Assembly: GCA_015680685.1 (NCBI GenBank)
Contig: MNCI01034224.1
Location: 164,760 to 228,759 of the forward strand
Length of the DNA: 64,000 nucleotides
Reading direction: 5' to 3'
Source: Gnetum montanum
Taxonomy: Eukaryota; Streptophyta; Gnetopsida; Gnetales; Gnetaceae
Shown: positions 24,703 to 34,299 of the stretch, one piece after another
Layout of the letters: each line of letters opens with the position of its first letter
Position numbering within the stretch: the stretch's first letter is position 1
The notes under the pieces: generated by a model
What the model was told of the DNA's origin: nothing
Seen by the model: only the letters and a program-made list of their open reading frames with translations
The model's database searches: none
Position numbers and translations under genes: made by a program

Positions 24703-26695
24703 ATGAACATGAATCCAAATCAACCTTCCACATCGGTGTCTAATACATTTGACACCATGATGCACCCAAAGCATGCAGTGTTAAGCCACAAAAAATATAA
24801 TTTTGTTTGTGCCAAAATCTAAGTAGGACTACCAATGGATTGCCTTGACCTAGAGGAAAAATAGGACTATGAACAAGTTCATCAAGATGAACGAGAGTAC
24901 AACCCCTCCTTATTCGACATAATCCCACTCACAGAGTCCTTACCACCAGTTGTTGTCCCAACTCATCCATGCAAACAAGCATGATGTAGGGACAACCTAT
25001 GAAGAAGCCTCACAAGAGGAAGAAGATGAGTTCAAGGCCCACTCTGAATGCGAGAGCCTCCTCTACATTGTCTTCCAAAAATAGCTCCCTAATACAACCC
25101 CTCCTCGATTTAGTCCACCCATCCTCTCTGAGATGGGGATCATGTCAATTCAACCTTCCTTGCAAAAGACCGCTACATTTTCCCAACCCTATGCTCATGC
25201 AAGGGCCACCTCCCAACCCCAGACGACTTAGGCATCCTACATCCCACTTGTCTCATTGACGTCCATGACGTCCATCCAACCCACTCATGTGTGGCCTACC
25301 TCAGTCACCATGCCCATCACTCAACCAAAGTGTTAAACCCATCCGCTACAATGTTAAACTAGCAACAACTGCTACTACAATGTTAAACTAGCAAACTTCG
25401 CAACCAACAATCTGACCCTACTTTATGCAACCAACATAAGCCTAGCCAATGCAACTAGATGGCACATCCCCAAGCTTAGATCAGGCATTCTAGCTGATCC
25501 AAAGTTTGATGCATGAGATCAACCAACTCAAAGCTGCCTCCTCCAAAACTATCAAGGTGGTGGACTTCTCCTGAGACAACCCCATAAGTCCTACAGTCCC
25601 ACCCCTAACTCTCCCAACTGAGGTCCAGCTGCCTCAACTCACCAAGTATAATGGTAAAGGAGATAATAATGCACACTTGGTCACATTTCGATCCAAGTGC
25701 CTACTCCTTCAAGCCTGGTCACATGCCATCATGCACATCTTCCCCATGTCACTCACTGGCAAGGCCTTAGACTGGTATCGTGCACTACCCAAGGCCTCAA
25801 TCTCTTCTTTGGAGGATCTCATAAGCTAGTTTGTGGTATGCTTTAGGTACAACCTAAAGCCTGAAGCAACCCTCAACCAACTCATGCAGGTCAAGCAAGG
25901 GCCCCTAAAGCTTATGCCAAACTTCTTCCAATGCTGGAATGCTACATTTAGTGAAGTGCATGAGCCCCTAGCAGAGATGCACCTACTATCAATCTTCAAG
26001 GATGTAGTGAATGACTTCATCAAGTCCAAATTGTATTACCTAGCCTTGAAGCCTCTCAGCTAAGCCTTTGCCCAAATGAAGGGCATAAAGGAGTTAGCAC
26101 AAGCCAGTAGTGACTTGGCCTATGTGGCCTACAGAAACCAACATGTGCACAAGTAAAACATAATAGTGGAAATAGTGGTTGCAAGCACAAAAGCGAGCAA
26201 CTAGGGCCTGATGGCTAAGCAACCCAAAGCCCTAGCTCATAAAGCCACTAACTTTGGCACCAACTCATCTACATCGATAGGGGTTACCCAAAGGCCCAAC
26301 TTTAAGTGCAAGGATCGCTCAAAGTAGACATTGTTACCAATGGAACCCTTTGAACTACTGGAGCAACTCCTAAAAGCTAGGCGAATCCAATACAAATGCA
26401 TATCAAAGATTATCCACCAAAAACATGACAAGTATTGCGAACTACTAAGGAACCCCACCTCAATAGTACCAAATAAGCCCCCAATCCCACAACACTTCAA
26501 GCTGGACCAATACTGTTATTACCACCAAATGTCTAGTCATAGTACGAACAACTGTTGTGCTTTGCAAGATGACCTGAAAAGAATAATAGAACGAGGCCAA
26601 CTAGTGTTCGACATAGTGAGCCAATCCGACGCAGATGACACCCCCTACATCATAAACTCTATCAGCATAGGTAGCAAGTCTAAACCTAAGTAACA
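24703..26695 (+). pseudogene. Element E gag remnant with zinc knuckle
   Basis: The likely start is the ATG at 24703 ('MNMNPNQPSTSVSNTF'). The capsid domain (about 25620-26160) shows the Retrotrans_gag pattern: 'YNGKGDNNAHLVTF', 'FPMSLTGKALDWYRALP', 'SISSLEDLI' and 'VKQGPLKLMPNFFQCW'. A zinc-knuckle-like block, 'YCYYHQMSSHSTNNC', follows at about 26510-26555, a pattern seen in Tat-type gag proteins. The regions between them are proline-rich linkers holding repeats. There are several internal stops. This gag is unlike those of A-C, so element E has a separate origin. Confidence 0.75.
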
Positions 26696-26769
26696 ACCTT
26701 TTGTGATCTATGTGCCTCCCAACAAGCAAGGATCCCCTCAGCCTCCATAAGCAAGAGGCCCTCCCTTGT

Positions 26770-26940
26770 TATCAAAGTGCCACCTCAGGCACCCACAACA
26801 CCCTTTGTCGTCAAGGTCCCATAGCAATCATCTACTAAGATGTTAAACTGGTAACCACAACAATTGTTCACTAAGACGTTAAACTGGCAACTAAACCAGC
26901 CGTCCGCTAAGATATTAAATTGGCATGATGTAACAAAAAC
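26770..26940 (+). repeat. Recurring GTTAAACTGG motif in gag linker
   Basis: The words 'gatgttaaactgg', 'gacgttaaactgg' and 'gatattaaattgg' occur at about 26839, 26876 and 26911, at 35-37-base intervals. Related copies ('atgttaaactagc') lie at about 25350 and 25380, and further copies lie in the 3' region at 28755-28900. The same motif is thus scattered through the whole element. Confidence 0.65.
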
Positions 26941-27289
26941 AATCACTAAGTAACCTTTCATCATCAAGGTTTCATAACAAGTTGGTCCCACAACAACTCC
27001 TAAACCACCATTTGTCATAAGGGTGCCACAACGTGATGGCCCCTCACCTACTCGAAGCCCAACAATGGGCAACGTCTTAGTCTCTCCTCCTTCAAGGGCC
27101 AACCCCACTAGCAACTCAAGTAGGCCTACCAAATGGTAGCACAAGAGGATGAACGAGCACCTCGCAACCCCCATGGCTGAAGTAAAGAACATAACTAACA
27201 ACCAACAACCAAACACTAGGGCCCCTACCCCCAAGTAGGCCAAGCAACCTAAGCCCAAGTCCCCTCCATGAGAGATCCATCTCTCAAGC

Positions 27290-28300
27290 CGCATGAAGGA
27301 AGTCAAGGCCAACATAATAGGTGATGATAAGGATTTTGCAACTACACTAGCCCAGGTGAAACAAATGCTTAAGCAAAAAAACACAACGTTGAGCTTGTAT
27401 GACCTGGTCATGATCTCATTTGGTCACTGCCAAGCATTGGCCCAGATGTTGGCCTCCATTTCTATTATAGAGGACATCCCTGCAGATGAGAACACCATTT
27501 GTGCAATGATGTTGCCCCTTGCACCACAGGAATCAAGTTTGACATCCCTAGCATTTCACAATGATGTAGTTAAGGTCAACCCCAAATGAGGGAAGGTCAC
27601 TACAGCTCCACTATCCATTAGCATACATGTTGGACAGTGCACCATATCTAGAGTGCATGTCGATGATGGTGCAATAACAAACGTAGTCTTATACTCCATC
27701 GTCGACAAGCTAGGCCTGGCAAAGGAAATCAAGCCAACCAAAACTGTATGTCTAAAATCCTTCAACAAATCACGCATCACTGTCAAGTGTACAATCAACT
27801 TAGCCTTCATGGTAGGAGAGCAATTCCCCACTAGCATAGATTTCATTGTCATAGAGGAGATGTCAAGCTTCAACTTGATCCTGAGTAGGCCTTGGCTAGC
27901 CCAACTATAGGTCATCTCCTGTCTCATCCATCAAGAAATCCACCTTCCATACGAAGGTGGTCAAGTTATCATCCATGGCGATAACGTCCCTCCTCCAACT
28001 ACCCACAACATAGACATGGAGCAAGTGTTAGAGGTGGAGTTTCTTGGTGGTACACCTGTGGCAACCAACACAACGCTTAAGGCTAACACACTCAAACAGG
28101 TGGTTGAAGCCAACAACCTCCCAGAGGATCCTAAGCCTTATGCGTCCCCTAATCCATGCCTGGTTAAGAAGCAACTATGTGACCAAGACTTTCCCTTGGC
28201 CAAAAATGCGCTAAGCACCTACTTTCCCCTTACCTCCATGGGCCATGTATTTTTGGTTTTTACTTGCATTGCATTTGTTCATGCATTTACATTTCACCTG
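27290..28300 (+). pseudogene. Element E protease remnant and following frame
   Basis: The protease part (about 27610-27960) has 'HVDDGAITNVVLYSIVDKLG' at the active-site position, where D-[ST]-G is expected. It continues with 'FPTSIDFIVIEEMSSFNLIL', 'SRPWLAQL' and 'VISCLIHQEIHLPYEGG'. This resembles the Tat-type 'LLLGRPWIH..PSTLHQ' arrangement. The catalytic triplet reads D-D-G, so activity is unlikely. After about 28300 no reverse transcriptase follows; the sequence passes directly into an A/T-rich 3' region. Confidence 0.7.
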
Positions 28301-28439
28301 CTTGCCTAATTTACACACTCCTTCACTTTGTTTACGCATTTCTACTTTGTTTACGCATCCATCCACATAGCTTACGCATTGCATTTGAAAAACATCAAAA
28401 ACACATAAAAGTAAAAAAAAAAATCATAAAACTACAAAA

Positions 28440-28900
28440 ACACATGGCCTAAAAAGGCCTTAAACTAGAGATGATCCAAAATGGCCTTAAACTATCATTG
28501 TGGCTCGAGAAGGCCTTAAACTAGTCCATGGCCTGAAATAGCCTAAAACTATCACTTTTTGCATTGTTTTCCTTTCATTTGTGCATTTAAACTTTGTTTA
28601 TGATAGGTGCTGCTTGATGTTGTTTTTCTAGTTGATTTTTATAGGATCTTGGAAGCACACATCATGACTACGCATGTAGCATCACACCTCATATAAGCAA
28701 GGTAAGCACTCATCCATCATGAAGCAAAAAACTAGCACAGATAGTCCTTGGGTCATGACGTTAAACTAGTACAACATCCACCATCCACTATGATGTTAAA
28801 CTAGCCTCTAGTAGTATGCTAGGACTATAAACTAGTACATCATGGTCTACCAGCATATTAAACTAGGTTCATGGTCTTCCAAGACTTTAAATTAGCATGT
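28440..28900 (+). repeat. TTAAACTAG-type repeats in the 3' region of element E
   Basis: There are two groups. From about 28446 to 28550, 'ggccttaaactag'-like units recur at 30-37 bases. From about 28755 to 28890, 'gttaaactagt' or 'ataaactagt' units recur at about 30 bases. They share the core TTAAACTAG with the linker motif in gag. Confidence 0.65.
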
Positions 28901-29065
28901 TGTTGATCTATTGGAACACCTGCCATTGGTGAAACCCTTAGGGCACTTGTAGCATCATCGCCCCCCACCATTCTACTAATTTTTTGAAACACTTGCCATT
29001 AGTGCAACCTTCGAAGGACTTACAACATCATCGCCTTGGCACTTTCACTAGTGATGAGTCGTGGT

Positions 29066-29175
29066 CTATCAAGCCCAGTTATTAGAGCCTAGTTATCAAA
29101 GCCCTATTATCGAAGCCTTGATACAAGATACATGGTCTATCAGGCCCAGTTATCGGAGCCCAGTTATCGGGGTTG
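29066..29175 (+). repeat. Direct repeats in U3 of solo LTR D
   Basis: Variants of 'gcccagttatcggag' occur five times in about 110 bases ('gcccagttattagag', 'gcctagttatcaaag', 'gccctattatcgaag', 'gcccagttatcggag', 'gcccagttatcgggg'). They lie upstream of the TATA box, where enhancer repeats are common in LTRs. Confidence 0.7.
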
Positions 29176-29198
29176 CGATATTGCATATGCGATATCGC
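29175..29198. promoter_or_regulatory. Near-perfect 24-bp palindrome upstream of the LTR D TATA box
   Basis: The bases run 'gcgatattgcat' then 'atgcgatatcgc', matching their reverse complement except at one symmetric pair. The palindrome ends 14 bases before the TATA-like box. It could be a binding site for a dimeric protein; this is inference from symmetry and position. Confidence 0.45.
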
Positions 29199-30569
29199 GA
29201 TTCCGGTGTGAGCCTATAAATAAAAGATGGCACACTTGGTTTTGGGCATTAGTTCTTAGATTTTATTGTAAGTTTTTAAGTTTAGATTTCTCTCAATCCT
29301 TTCCTCCCAGTGTATGCCCACAGTGTGGTGATTGTAATTATACAACATCCTTATTCGAGTGTAACGTACTTGGACACGTACATGACTAGAAATAAAGATC
29401 GAGATTACTTCATCATTGCATCATTCACTTAGCTTAATTATTTATTTGTTATTTACTTCTTTCTTAGTTAATATCTCTTCACCCTCAACTCCTATTAAAT
29501 GCGGAATGAGTACGACTTGATCACGAGCATTTAAGTGTGACTACTTGGTAACACAGTAGCGTACCTAGGATCTGCGCTTGGTAACCCCAGTAGTAGTCAT
29601 GCACGAAGTCCAAGATGTGTACGAATGATTAAGGAATGGATGCTCATCGCACTTAGGCTAGTTAGATACTCTCTCACCCTTTTCCTCTTAGCTTAATTAA
29701 AGATATTTTCCATTGCCTCTAGGAGTAGCACTAGGTTAGAAACCACATCATACACCTCACTCTAGACTAAACCATACGTGACAAAGTTAATACTAGTCTA
29801 GGTGGGAAGACAGCGAACTGCGACCTAGGGATAACTATCTAGATACCACAACTAGTCCGTTTGCGGAGTTCGACTAGATCGTGTGTGAAACGCTTGTATT
29901 CATATGGTTGAGTGTAGGGGTACCTCGCCACTCATCAACTAGCTTCCTGAGCATTTACAACTGCCGTAGCATTTGACGCATTTCCAGCATCTTCACATCC
30001 AGCACTTATAGTATCTTCACATCTAGCATTTGCACTTGCATTTCACATTTTTTGGTTTTCTTATCTTTTCGAAGTTGTGTTTACAAGATAAAAGCCCCAG
30101 AGGTGATCGTGCAAAGATGCATCTTATTGTAGTAGCAAGTCACCACATTACTCTAATGTGCATGATTGGACTAGTTAAGCCGCTTAAGAGTGCACATCCC
30201 CCTCATCCTGTACAGCCTACACACATCCACTCCTTCATCCCAATAGCCTCTCATCTCCCACATACTCACAATTGCACATCTCTCTAATGCATACACACTG
30301 TGATGCATATGGCATTCTCTTCACGTCAACCGTAGAACTCAAGGTGGACGTAATATAACTCATCCCATGGGAAGCCTCTATTGGCTAGTCAAGGCCCAAG
30401 AGGATGTAACACAACTCATTTTGGGGAGGAAACACCTATCCTACAGATATGATGTGGTTGCATTAAAGCAACACACATCTATTTAATGACCCACACCTTG
30501 CAACTAGCATTCAACAGCAAACTAAACCTAATGGAGGTTCGCCTTGCAGCAAAGCAAAGAAGAAAAAAA

Positions 30570-30665
30570 AATTTCCTATAATAATGGGAAGGGCGTGACT
30601 TAGCATTGTGATCTTCTCCACCAAACTTCACATCATCAAGGAATGTGCTATCTGTACTGACCTAA
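30570..30665 (+). pseudogene. Short protease fragment of a gypsy element
   Basis: One frame reads 'FPIIMGRA', a stop, then 'LSIVIFSTKLHIIKECAI', the end of a retrotransposon protease just after its flap. It is cut off by unrelated sequence and the N gap. It may belong to E or to a further nested fragment. Confidence 0.4.
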
Positions 30666-30816
30666 ATCGTCGGTGTAAGGTTGGAAGGGAAACAAACACC
30701 GAGAGATCGTTGGGTAGCCATAGCGGACCCTGCCTTCGCTTGAGGGCAAGCTGGAAAAGGGAACGAAGGCAGAGTGCCTTGGATGGTTTGCACGCAAATC
30801 AACCAAGGACTTCCCC

Positions 30817-31252
30817 NNNNNNNNNNNNNNNNNNNNNNNNNNNNNNNNNNNNNNNNNNNNNNNNNNNNNNNNNNNNNNNNNNNNNNNNNNNNNNNNNNNN
30901 NNNNNNNNNNNNNNNNNNNNNNNNNNNNNNNNNNNNNNNNNNNNNNNNNNNNNNNNNNNNNNNNNNNNNNNNNNNNNNNNNNNNNNNNNNNNNNNNNNNN
31001 NNNNNNNNNNNNNNNNNNNNNNNNNNNNNNNNNNNNNNNNNNNNNNNNNNNNNNNNNNNNNNNNNNNNNNNNNNNNNNNNNNNNNNNNNNNNNNNNNNNN
31101 NNNNNNNNNNNNNNNNNNNNNNNNNNNNNNNNNNNNNNNNNNNNNNNNNNNNNNNNNNNNNNNNNNNNNNNNNNNNNNNNNNNNNNNNNNNNNNNNNNNN
31201 NNNNNNNNNNNNNNNNNNNNNNNNNNNNNNNNNNNNNNNNNNNNNNNNNNNN
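30817..31252. other. Assembly gap (436 N)
   Basis: A run of 436 ambiguous bases. Sequence to its left (30677-30816) is GC-richer than the flanks and unlike the rest of element E. Long open frames spanning the gap are artefacts. Confidence 0.99.
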
Positions 31253-31469
31253 ATGGGCTTTCATATCCCTTTGCCATTTTATAGATTTCTTGAAAAAGAA
31301 AATCAAGAAGGATTAACATTGCCTCGCTTGTCTAGCATCTAGTGTGACTTGCAGTGTGACCTCCAAAACTTGCAATTTTGGGCTGAAATCTAGAATTTCT
31401 AAAGGCTAGGACCCATAGTTATCAATAGTAGACCTTGAGGATGACTTACACCCTTAAAATCAAGTTATT

Positions 31470-31745
31470 TTAGCTCAGTTTTGGGGCTCTAAAAATTGGT
31501 GACGCTGATCTTTATGCTATGCAGCGTCTAAAAAAGTAACCCCAACGTCACCAAGCCAAAATGGCACATTTGAGGCCCAAATCTGGATTTTCTGGAGGCT
31601 AGGAGCTATTGGGGACCTTGGTGAAGGTCATGGGGGGTCCTTGTGCTCGATTTTGGCCTATTTGAACTCAATTTTGGGGCTCCAAAAGTTGGTGACGCTG
31701 ATCTTTACGCTGTGCAACGTCTGAAAAAGTAACCAAAGTGTACTT
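31470..31745 (+). repeat. Two-copy repeat, 193-bp period, in element C 3' region
   Basis: A block of about 65 bases ('ttttggggctc', 'ggtgacgctgatcttta', 'cgtct(a/g)aaaaagtaacc') occurs twice, with the 'gacgctgatc' landmark at 31501 and 31694. The intervening sequences ('ctggattttctggaggctag' and 'ttgattctggatgctgg') are also similar. It is a diverged tandem repeat near the 3' LTR of C. Confidence 0.75.
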
Positions 31746-32160
31746 AGCTAAAACCAAACATTTCGAACCCAAAACTTTTGATTCTGGATGCTGGAAGTTG
31801 GTGCATTCGCTTGTGGGCCCTGGGGGGACCTTGCCTATTGAATCATGAACCATCAGGGGCTATTTCGGAGGCTTCCAAGTTTGGTCATGTTGTACTCATG
31901 TTGGGCAGCAGCATGACTTAGCTTGATTCTTGTCTAAAAGTGCTAGGCCAAACTTAGTGGTGTTTCACTATCCAATTTTGAAAGATCATGTCATGGTGTT
32001 CAATTTTGTGTCATGAACACCATCATTTTTGTAATGTGTTGATTTGTACACTTAGGCACTCCATTTTTGTCAAGTTAGTTTGTTTTGTTTGTTTGTGAAA
32101 GGTCAGTCAATAATCCCATACCTTTCCAATTTTGTAAAAGAACTTGAAGACAAGTTTTTG

Positions 32161-32176
32161 TTCAGTCGTGGGGGTA
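32161..32176 (+). other. Element C polypurine tract
   Basis: The bases 'gtcgtggggg' followed by 'ta' lie immediately before the 3' LTR start, the same position and composition as in element A. It marks the plus-strand primer site. Confidence 0.55.
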
Positions 32177-33036
32177 TGATGAGTTGCATTTCTTAGCTGC
32201 ATTGATGAGGCCTCGTTGACGAGACCTCGTCAATACAATGTCCACTTTTTGGCTATAAATATGTGCCTACCAGCTACATTTATGGCAATGAGATTTTAGT
32301 AGTAGTGAAGCTCTTACAGTTTGTTCATTTGAGAGTTAGAATATTTCTCCCGAGTGCCTGTAACAGGAGTCATTGAGTGTATGGATCTTTATTCGAGCAT
32401 TGTTGTACCTGAGAGCGACAATGTGTGTGGCAATAAAGATGAGCTTTCTGATAAACCTTGCAGCATTCTAGATAGATTAAACATTTCATTTATGCATTTA
32501 ATTTTTTCAATTATTTATTAAATGTTTTCTAATAATTAAACTAATGAAGTAATTAAGTAAGATAAGCCAGATAGATTAAACATAAAAGTACGACCACTTC
32601 AAGTATAACATGTATTTTCTTGATAATCACAACAACATTATTACTTGGTACACCTAGTAGTATAGCACTTGATAACCCAGCAGTGGATACATGGGTTTAG
32701 GACGTGTGCAAAAAGTGGGACAAGATGCTTATGTTAGGATTGCTTAGATACTAGTTAATTAGTTAAATTAAATTAGTTAATCCAATTAAATTATCTCTCT
32801 TTAAATACCAAAACCATAAAATACAAAATGATAAAAATTAAATGCCTCAATTACACTTAACCATACCAATGTACATCATAAGTGTAATTGGGAAGACAAC
32901 AAACGACCTTAAGGCAAGGTTCACTTCCTAGAAGACTAGTGCAGCAGAAACTACAAAGTTTACAAAACTTGACCAAATTACACATGAACACTTGTGATTT
33001 GTATGGTTTGATGTAGGGGTACCTCGCTACTCATCA
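32177..33036 (+). repeat. Element C 3' LTR
   Basis: 860 bases starting TGATGAGTTG and ending CTACTCATCA, with a TATA-like 'ggctataaatat' at about 32264. It is directly followed by ATGAT, the match to the bases before the 5' LTR. It keeps the termini better than the 5' copy. Confidence 0.9.
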
Positions 33037-33399
33037 ATGATTACTGATCTTTTATTGTTTAGAAAGACATATTCTAACACATCCAGTAGGGCTTTTAATT
33101 CTAACAATTCTGGCTCAAACTTATCTAGGACCTCTAGCTATCCCCATTCAATATCTTCTTCCTGATGTGAATCTGCATAGGGGTGTTTCCTTTGTAATTA
33201 TTTCAACTTATCTATTTCCTCAACATAGGCACTTATGATTTGATTGATTGGTTCCATGTATATTTTAGATTTGGTCTCTTTATTAGTAATTAGCCACTCG
33301 GTGCCTTCTTCTTTAGTGGTTGCTGCATACAGAAATTATTGTACACACATTTCTTCTAGACACTAGTTGCATGCTATGCTTTTTTCTTGTTTAATAGCC

Positions 33400-33860
33400 C
33401 AAATTCTCTACATGCAGTTGCATCCATTATCATTGTATGTGATACATGGAACTTGATATTTTTGTATAATTCCAACTTCATCTTCCTTGGAAATATCCAA
33501 GGATAAATCTCTAATTTCAAGCTTAGCATCAACAGTGCTAAGTCATGCCCTTCCCATTATTATAGGAAACTCTCCCTTGTTTTTCCCCACATGTATTACT
33601 AGGAAATCAGTAGGGTAGGACTAGCAATTGATGATGATGATGACATCATCCACCTATTCAAGTGGGATAGTGATTGATTGATCCTCAAGCTCTAATTTAG
33701 ATATTGTTTTTCCTTAGTGGCAAAAGATTCTAGGATTTATACATGTCTTGTGAAATTAAGTTCACTTTTGAACCAAAATCTAGTAAAGCTTTACATGATT
33801 TGTGACCTAGTATTTGGAGGTATATCAAGGGACTTTCTAAATCTGTTCTTCTCTAGGGAA
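33400..33860 (-). pseudogene. Element B protease remnant
   Basis: On the minus strand, 'FPIIMGRA', a stop and 'LSTVDAKLEIRDLSL' are seen at about 33575-33490. These are the counterparts of 'FPIIMGRAWLSMVNARMGIR' in element C. The upstream active-site part is frameshifted. It is inactive. Confidence 0.7.
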
Positions 33861-34299
33861 GCACTCCTACCTTAATCTAATATGTAATGGCTTGGTTTAG
33901 CATGATAGTGGTTAGATGTGGATTGTTAGAAGATGGAAGCCTATTATTCTATGGAGGAGTGTGTGTGAATGGGGTTGATGTAGATGGAGTCCCCATCCTT
34001 TGGACCCTTTTCGGACTTGTTTAGAAGAATGAATGTTTCCTAGATCATAGTTCATTTAGCATTACCTCCTCTTGTGTGTTTACTGCCCTTGTTACATTCT
34101 TCTACTGTGGTTGTGATGGTAGCTACCCTTGCACGACTAGTGGTGGCACTAGCAGTAAAGAATTGGAAGGTTGGTTTGATGAACCAACTACTAGTTAATG
34201 TGTGTAGAGATTAGGAACCATCCTTGGAGTGGTAGGTTTATAATACTCAAGTGGATAATAATGAGAATAAGTGAGAACTGAAGCACTTCCCAGAGTGAT

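Larger units (their letters stand above)
29052..29937 (+). repeat. Element D: solo LTR with ACTAG target duplication
   Basis: An 886-base LTR begins TGATGAGT and ends ACTCATCA, an 8-bp perfect inverted terminus. It is flanked on both sides by ACTAG (29047-29051 and 29938-29942). No internal region is present, so this is a solo LTR left by recombination between two LTRs. A TATA-like 'cctataaataaa' lies at 29213-29224. The U5 end is of the same type as in elements A-C ('gtaggggtacctcgccactc'). Confidence 0.92.
22300..30600 (+). mobile_element. Element E: gag-protease-only LTR-type element nested in C (boundaries uncertain)
   Basis: Between the 3' part of C's pol and C's 3' LTR lies a gag gene and a retroviral-type protease of a different family from A-C. 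It carries no visible reverse transcriptase, RNase H or integrase. The leader, the linker and the 3' region hold several families of short repeats. This fits a non-autonomous LTR element of the gag-only type (TR-GAG or LARD-like). I could not define its LTRs; the right-hand one may fall in the N gap (30817-31252). A solo LTR (29052-29937) is inserted in its 3' part. Confidence 0.55.
14290..33036 (+). mobile_element. Element C: Athila-like Ty3/gypsy retrotransposon with nested insertions
   Basis: The two LTRs (14290-15135 and 32177-33036) have the same orientation. The five bases on each side are ATGAT (14285-14289 and 33037-33041), a perfect target-site duplication. The internal part holds a tRNA-Asp-like primer-binding site, gag and pol to about 21.3 kb. 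The 3' non-coding part is interrupted by element E and by solo LTR D, which explains the 18.7-kb span. Differences between the two LTRs are mostly C/T or G/A. The element lies inside minus-strand element B. Confidence 0.9.

Noticed and set aside
26785-27411. 208-codon minus-strand open frame in element E
   Set aside because: It is antisense to the gag linker and protease region and shows repeated 'CQFNILV'-type units that simply mirror the GTTAAACTGG repeats.
30608-31342. Long open frames on both strands across 30.6-31.3 kb
   Set aside because: They exist only because the 436 N bases contain no stop codons.
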